From the NCBI GenBank assembly GCA_018136815.1, contig JADDIW010000130.1, forward strand, positions 1 to 64,000: a stretch of DNA of 64,000 nucleotides, read 5' to 3'. The translations under genes and the position numbers were made by a program. The first letter of the stretch is position 1; each line of letters begins with the position of its first letter. Positions 57,449 to 64,000 of this stretch are shown here, one piece after another. The DNA is from Isochrysis galbana (Eukaryota > Haptophyta > Isochrysidales > Isochrysidaceae). The notes beneath the pieces are model-generated. The model saw only the letters and a list, made by a program, of their open reading frames with translations, did not search any database and had not been told where the DNA came from.

Positions 57449-58126
57449 GTGATGAAACCCTTCAGCATTTCTCTGGCGGCGTGCATGCCATGAGTCGCCC
57501 ACGGGCGGCTGGAAGGATCCCGGACTCCCGCAGCAGGGGCATTGCACCGCAGGGCTAATGAAAACATTGTTCGGTCCGAACAAACACCCGGCGGTTGCCT
57601 GAGCCGAGCTGCTAGCTAGCGTGTCTCGATGACATCGTCGCACGCGCCGCTAGTATGCTGCTCTTTATGGCGGCTTCTTGCCTCCTATTACTTCTTGCGA
57701 GGCGATATTGCTTTGGTTACTACCACCTTACTTTGCACGCCGTTTCTGCTCTCACATATCACGCAGTGGTAGTGGGTATTGCTATTTGGTATGAGGCATG
57801 ACGCAGCCATCGTCTAGAAAAAACTTTTCTTGTGAGCTTTCGAAGATTCGGGCCCAGCCTGTTCCTGTTAAATGAGCCACTCTCAAGCGCTGCCCTCGAT
57901 CTGGCATTTGCGGAGCACTCAACAACTAGCCCGGGCCCACACGCCCACAGAAGCGACTCGCGTGCTGCACTCTGCCGCATCCGCGATCGATCCTCTACGG
58001 TTATGAGGACTAACCGGGGCCACTGCGCACATGTGCACGCCGTGCCTGTGCACCCGGGGCTATGGGGTGTGATTACCACTAAGCGGCGATGAAGAAACAG
58101 AGCGGGGGGGGGGGGGGGGCTTCCGC
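57449..58126. other. Intergenic
   Basis: 3' region of the plastid gene; a G run at about 58107-58119. No further gene recognised. Confidence 0.4.
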
Positions 58127-58360
58127 CTACCACCCTAGGGGGGGAACTGACGAATTGGGAAGACCCATAGGTGACGCATCGAGCATGACCACTGGCTCGA
58201 TATGCGATGATGCGGAAGGGAAACGATCAGCGGGAGGCGCGGCGAAGATGGCCGGGAGTGATGGAATGGCGGGCTGGACCACCTTCTCAGCAGAGGAAGG
58301 CGGGAGGACGGGCTTGGGCGAGGGCGAGCGCGACGACGGAGCGGACATGATTGGGCGGTT
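58127..58360 (-). pseudogene. Ty3/gypsy gag-like fragment
   Basis: Minus-strand frame MSAPSSRSPSPKPVLPPSSA..., related to 60955-61130 (PKPVLPPFSAEEVVQPAIPS). It is an N-terminal gag-like piece, with no nucleocapsid zinc knuckle. Confidence 0.5.
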
Positions 58361-58514
58361 CGGGATTGATCGGCTGAGGCTGAGGGATTTTGGAGGGGTT
58401 TGGTACTGATAGAGTGTTGAGAACGAGGAACGAGAACGAAAACGAGAACGAGAGCGACGAACGAAGAACGACAGACGACAGGCGAATAGAGTCCGATGGA
58501 CCGACGACACGACA

Positions 58515-58692
58515 CGCCGCCTGACACTCAGGCGATTGCGACTGCTGGGCGACATCAACTCCAGTGCGAGTGAGATCGGTGAGGGGAGCTGCAATATATG
58601 CAAGATGCGCGAAGCCCTTGATGAAACGGCGGTAGTACGAGCACAATCCGAGGAACGAGCGGCCTTTCTCGAGCGAATTTATGTGACACGGG
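58515..58692 (-). pseudogene. Ty3/gypsy reverse transcriptase-RNase H junction fragment
   Basis: Minus strand reads EKGRSFLGLCSYYRRFIKGFA, then IAAPLTDLTRTG: the conserved end of gypsy RT. It is about 60 codons only, and followed (in its own direction) by the leader and gag start, so the order is rearranged. Confidence 0.75.
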
Positions 58693-59230
58693 TCAATGGA
58701 GCGTACCGCTAGTGTTTACGTTAGTTTTCTGAGCCCAAGGTCTTTGGTTTTTGGGTTTTTCGTGAGTGTGAGTGATTTTGTAGCAACTTCGTCGAGTCCC
58801 ACCGTGCTCCCAAGCGAGCCCCCCCGAGTTCCCGAGTCTATACCCGGAGTCAACGAATCAATACAAGTCAAGCACGCGCCTGAGCCATCCCCAGTCGCCT
58901 GCCACCAATCAGCCCCCACAAGCCTCCTTCCCCCTTCCGCACTTCCGCGCCCTCCGTGCGTCGTGCGTCGTGCGTCGTGCGTCGATCACCATGCCCGTAG
59001 TCACTCCCGAGGCATGGTAGGGTGAGAGTCCCCACGGGAGGGGAAGAAACCCTGAGGGAAGAGACCTGTGGTTGGGTAAGACCCAAACACTCCGATCAGA
59101 CAACGACGGACGACGATCAAAGGGCGATCTGTCGACGATCTTGTCTGGAACGGGAATCGCACCATAACGGAATCGAGGGGCAATCTTGCTACGCAGGATT
59201 CCAAGAGACTTACCGAATAAGACGAGAGAA
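58693..59230. other. Repeat-derived segment
   Basis: Contains the block shared with 34843 (59013-59060); otherwise unrecognised. Confidence 0.4.
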
Positions 59231-59640
59231 GTGCGATATGCTTAAGGGGGAGGTACGAAGAGATCGCAAATTAAACCTGATTGCCCCCAGAAGCAGATAA
59301 AGAAACGCAGGGGAGATAGCAAATTAAACCTATTTGCGAGGCGCCCGGGAGGAAGAAAGGTGGGGAAACTTCCCTTCTCTTTCGAGAGAAAGAGAGAGAG
59401 CGCTCCACAACCCTAGATCCTAGGCGTACACGCGAAGTTTTTGACCGAGAACGAGCAGAGAAAGCAGAGAATTATAACGATAAATACCGAATGACGAAGA
59501 GAAGCCTAACGAGTGTCGATTCGCGAATGCGACACACTACCTCAATACCAAACCTCCCCACTCCCTCAGCCTCAGCCTATCACTCTCGACCCGCCCAGCC
59601 ATGTCCGCTCCGTCGTCGCGCTCGCCCTCGCCCTGTCGCA
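59231..59640 (+). mobile_element. Gypsy-family leader/LTR-like repeat (copy 2) plus gag start
   Basis: 59231-59537 matches 16942-17245. It is followed within 65 bp by a plus-strand ATG (59601) starting MSAPSSRSPSPCR. The opposite orientation to the fragments at 58127-58692 makes a head-to-head arrangement. Confidence 0.55.
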
Positions 59641-60836
59641 TTCATCCTAGATGATGCGATTTCCAGGCTCTTGTTTCCAGGTCCTTCGCCGTGCGGCCAC
59701 ACGGTGAAGCTCAGGCATACCTAGGTTGGTAGGGTTCGTCCCTAGCGATCTAGAATTCGAGTTCTCGTTTCGTTCCTTCTAGCCTGTCTGTCAGGTCTAG
59801 ATTCTAGGTTTCCTCCTTTCGGGTAATCTTGACCCAAAGGAGCCAGGTCGCCTGTCACTCGCTGCGCGCTTGTCTCAGGCTATCAGGTTACCTTGTGAAG
59901 GCTTGTTTAGCTTCTTGCAAGGCTTGTCGTTTCTTGTTGGGTTCCGGTTCTTTCTTGGGACTTGCTCACTTTCGTTGTCGTCCAGGCCTGTTCTTCATAG
60001 GTTTTGTTTAGCCTGGTTAGGGTTTCGTTGTCTTCCAGCGTTTGGCGTTCGTCTTGGCGTTCGGAAACTTCCTCTCACATTCCCTAGGTCCGCTACCCTT
60101 GGCTTGTAGGTCCTTGCTTCTTTCTTCTCGGTCAAGGTTTTGGCGAGCGAGTCGGTTGCTCTAGCCGCTCGAGATTTGAGGTTTAATTTGCCATCTCCCC
60201 TTGGAGACCGGTGTAGGTTCGCTTCCTAGGTGAGGGAATCTTTCCCCTTGATGCAAGCTACATGCAAGCCTTGGCCCCTTTGGTGTTTCTTCCCCTTGGT
60301 TGCTACTCAGGGTTGTTCGTTAGAAGTTCTAATAGAAGCGTCTAGAAGGTTCACGCTCAACGGCAAGATTTCCTCGGTCGTGAAGATATCTCGTTGTGAT
60401 CTGTATCCAAAGTGATCGCCGTGGTCGCGCGACATGACGCTTCCCTTCGGACTCTCCGCTACGTGGGGAAGTTACAACGGAGACACGCTCCGGCCGTCGC
60501 TGCGGAGTCTCTCTCTCTCTCTCGCTCTCTCTCTCCGTCTCTCGCGACGTGTTTGAGTTATCGGTGATTTGGGGTCGCGGTTGCTTGATGATTTGCTTGG
60601 TTTGGGTGAATGATTCCGGTGTGTTCGTGAGTCGGTGTATCTTGTTGTTCTCAGCTTCGTTGTCCGTCGTTGTTCGCTGCGTCGCTGCACTCAAGCAGCC
60701 TAGGCTCCCTCCCTGAGGGAAGAGTTCTTTGTAGGTCTAACAATCTCTTAAAACCCAACACACTAGGGCCGCTAGGAGCGCCTCGCCGCCCCACAGCCCT
60801 TCGTTCGCCGTTCGTTCCCCGTCCAGACACCCAAAT
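59641..60836. other. Unannotated repeat-like DNA
   Basis: T/G-rich, no coding gene. CAAATTAAACCT occurs inverted at about 60180, relating it to the 300 bp repeat; a short TC tract is at 60508-60540. Confidence 0.4.
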
Positions 60837-61137
60837 GGGGTTGCCCGACCCAGTCCAGAATTTCATTCACCCGACTCCCGGTGGGGAGGAGGGCCAAAGC
60901 GCCGCGCTAGCCGCCGGTGCTGCTCGCGACGGAGTGGCTCAGAGCCCTCCGGTAGCGCTCGACTCGACACGCCCAAGCCCGTCCTCCCGCCTTTCTCTGC
61001 TGAGGAGGTGGTCCAGCCCGCCATTCCATCACTCCCGGCCACCTTAGCCGCGCCTTCCGCCGATCGTTTCCCTTCCGAATCGTCGCATATCGAGCCAGTG
61101 GTCATGCTCGATCCGTCAAGTGCAGCACAGCGCAAAT
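60837..61137 (+). pseudogene. Gag-like fragment (plus strand)
   Basis: Starts MGLPDPVQNFIHPTPGGEE; after a frame change it encodes PKPVLPPFSAEEVVQPAIPS and SHIEPVVMLD as in the gag piece at 58127-58360. Confidence 0.5.
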
Positions 61138-61800
61138 AACCAAGAGACAAGAGGCAAGAGACAAGAGAGAGAAATCTTGTTCAAAGTTTAGGTGGGATGG
61201 ATGCCATAATACCATGAAACAATTGGGCGAGACAAGCGCGAAAGTCTTGGAATTGCCAAGCCTGAAATACAGAATACAACACCCTAACACCCTCCCAGAA
61301 TATTTTTGGGCAGGACTCCCGCAGAATCTTAAGGAGGGTTTTCTTGTAGTTGTGCGTCTGGGGGTTTTGTTTTCTTCCTCCCTCTTCCCCTCGCCGCCCC
61401 CCCCCCCCCCCTTCTCTTCTTCTCCCTCTCCTCCCCTCTCTCCCTCTCTCCCTCTCTCCCCCTCCCCCGCCTCTCGATTCCTTCTGCTTCTTCTCTTCTT
61501 TCTTCTCTGCTCCCGCCTCGACCTCTTGCCCTCTGTGCTCGTGCGGCGTGCTTCCTTCCACCGTGAGCTCTCCCTACTCTCCCTCTCTCTTCTCTCTCTC
61601 CCTCTCTCTATTCTCCATTCTCTCCGTCACCGCGCCCCTCCCCGCCCCTTCTCGGCGCGATCCTCTAGAGAAGAGAGAGAGAGAGAGGAGGGCGAGAGGC
61701 GGCGGCGCCCCCCCCCCTCTCTCTTCCCGCCTTCTTCTCCGATGGGATCCACGCGGATTTTATTCTATTAGACGGGGGGATATCAAATCCTCCCGAGGGG
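61138..61800. other. Intergenic, partly pyrimidine-rich
   Basis: C run near 61397-61411; no gene recognised. Confidence 0.4.
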
Positions 61801-61839
61801 TGCGATCCTCTCCCTTTCACCGCCCCCGCCCGTCCGTCC

Positions 61840-62980
<1,141 letters not shown>

Positions 62981-64000
62981 ATGCGGCGGGCATGGCCCCC
63001 ACGCCGCACCGCCGCGCCACCGGCCGCCGCCGCGCTGCCCTCCGCACCCCCCGTGGCTCTGCCTCCCGCGAGCCTCGGCCTCTACTCGCTCTCGGGCAGG
63101 ACTCTTGGCTCGGGCGCCACGGCCACCGTGCACCATGCAACGCACTCCGTCTCGCACGCCTCGGTCGCAATCAAGATCCTCTCTTCAACCACCCACGCCC
63201 CGCCGGCCGAGCTACTGGCCTACCGTGCGCTGCCTCCTCACCCCAACATTGTGGGCTTGCTCGAGCACGGCTGCATCGACGGCAAGCCGTACCTCGTGAT
63301 GGAGGCGTGCGAGGGCGGCGAACTCTTCGGGCTGGTCGAAGCGCATGGGAGCGTGCCCGAGGCGGTCGTCGCGCGCCTCTTCACAGGAGTCGTTGCCGCC
63401 GTCGCCCACATGCACGCGCACGGCGTCGCGCACCGGGACCTGAAGCTCGAGAACCTGCTCGTCGCCGAGGTGGGCGGCAGCTGCGTCAAGCTGTGCGACT
63501 TTGGGCTGGCGCACGTGCATGTTACAGGGGCGCCGGGCCGGAGGGGTGCCGACGGGCTCGGCACGTGCCAGTCACAGGAACTCCTCACGCGCGTGTGCGG
63601 CACCAAGAGCTACGCCGCGCCCGAGGTGTGCCAGCCAGCCGAAGGCCCGTCCGCCCGCATGTCGGACGCCCATCTGCCCGCTCACCCGTGCGGTCCCGCT
63701 GGGACGACCGCCGCTGTGCCCTCGGCAGATCCTCGCCTCGATGCCGTATGACGGCTTCCGGGCCGACGTATGGAGTCTTGGCGTTTGCATCTTCGGAATG
63801 GTTGCCGGGTTCTTCCCGCTCGAGGTGAGCGGGCGGCGTGCATCGCCTGCGCCGCCGCCGGCTGGACCGCGCGGCACCATTCCACGGCCCGGCCGCGCGC
63901 CTTCGCCGCAGGTAGCCCGCAAGGTTGATTGGCGCTTCAACGCGCTATACGAGGCGCAGAAGCAGGGCAAGTCTTCCACGGCAGCTATATACGCCTTCTA
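62981..64000 (+). CDS. Serine/threonine protein kinase (5' part)
   Basis: Exons 62981-63625, 63729-63824 and 63912 to beyond the window end, joined in frame. The kinase domain shows a glycine loop GSGATATV, VAIK (Lys), HRDLKLENLL (catalytic loop), DFGLA (metal), APE and DVWSLGVCIFGMVAGFFPLE. The small exon and layout resemble CAMK/SnRK-type kinases. The N-terminal 35 residues are a Pro/Ala-rich leader; I chose this ATG because the upstream frame is only microsatellite translation. The protein continues past 64000. Confidence 0.85.

Overview
The window is nuclear DNA of a eukaryote, most likely a unicellular alga with a secondary plastid. A haptophyte is my best guess, but this is inference. 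The reasons are: short spliceosomal introns (GT-AG and one probable GC-AG) in GC-rich genes; long Ser-Pro/Hyp-type proline-rich extracellular proteins; a gametolysin-like (M11) metalloprotease; a small protein with what looks like a signal-plus-transit presequence for the thylakoid lumen; and many retroelements and DNA transposons. Nothing looks bacterial (no operons or ribosome binding sites).

The dominant content is three paralogues of one giant secreted protease gene. Each encodes a signal peptide, a peptidase M11 domain (HExxHxxGxxH) split by a 135-137 nt intron, then a tandem array of trypsin-like domains, each preceded by a small Cys-rich LNR-like module. Proline-rich rods and an unrecognised C-terminal domain follow. 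The trypsin/LNR unit repeats at DNA level with a period of 1005 bp: four units in locus A (minus strand, running off the left edge, frameshifted near 1902), three in locus B (24605-32134) and six in locus C (43346-51915). Loci A and B are the arms of an inverted duplication of about 8-9 kb with a 15 kb spacer.

The spacer (about 8958-24134) holds a nest of mobile elements: a MITE, a foldback, a 1053 bp transposon with a 9 bp target duplication, and a LINE inserted into another LINE with an 18 bp target duplication. It also holds a complete Prp40-type splicing factor gene (18360-21309), relics, and a small membrane-protein ORF. Between loci B and C lie a second mobile family (stem-loop plus two ORFs), a Cys-knot-like ORF, a damaged cytochrome b561 gene, a 1258-residue cell-surface protein, a hAT transposon with intact ends, and a virus-like HNH endonuclease ORF.

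Right of locus C are a phage-type cytosine-methylase-like ORF, a plant-type mariner transposase, a probable thylakoid lumen protein, Ty3/gypsy fragments, long pyrimidine/purine microsatellites, and the 5' part of a protein kinase gene cut by the window end.

Functionally, the proteases and the proline-rich surface proteins suggest a locus for building or remodelling extracellular matrix. The rest is ordinary housekeeping genes embedded in repeat-rich DNA.
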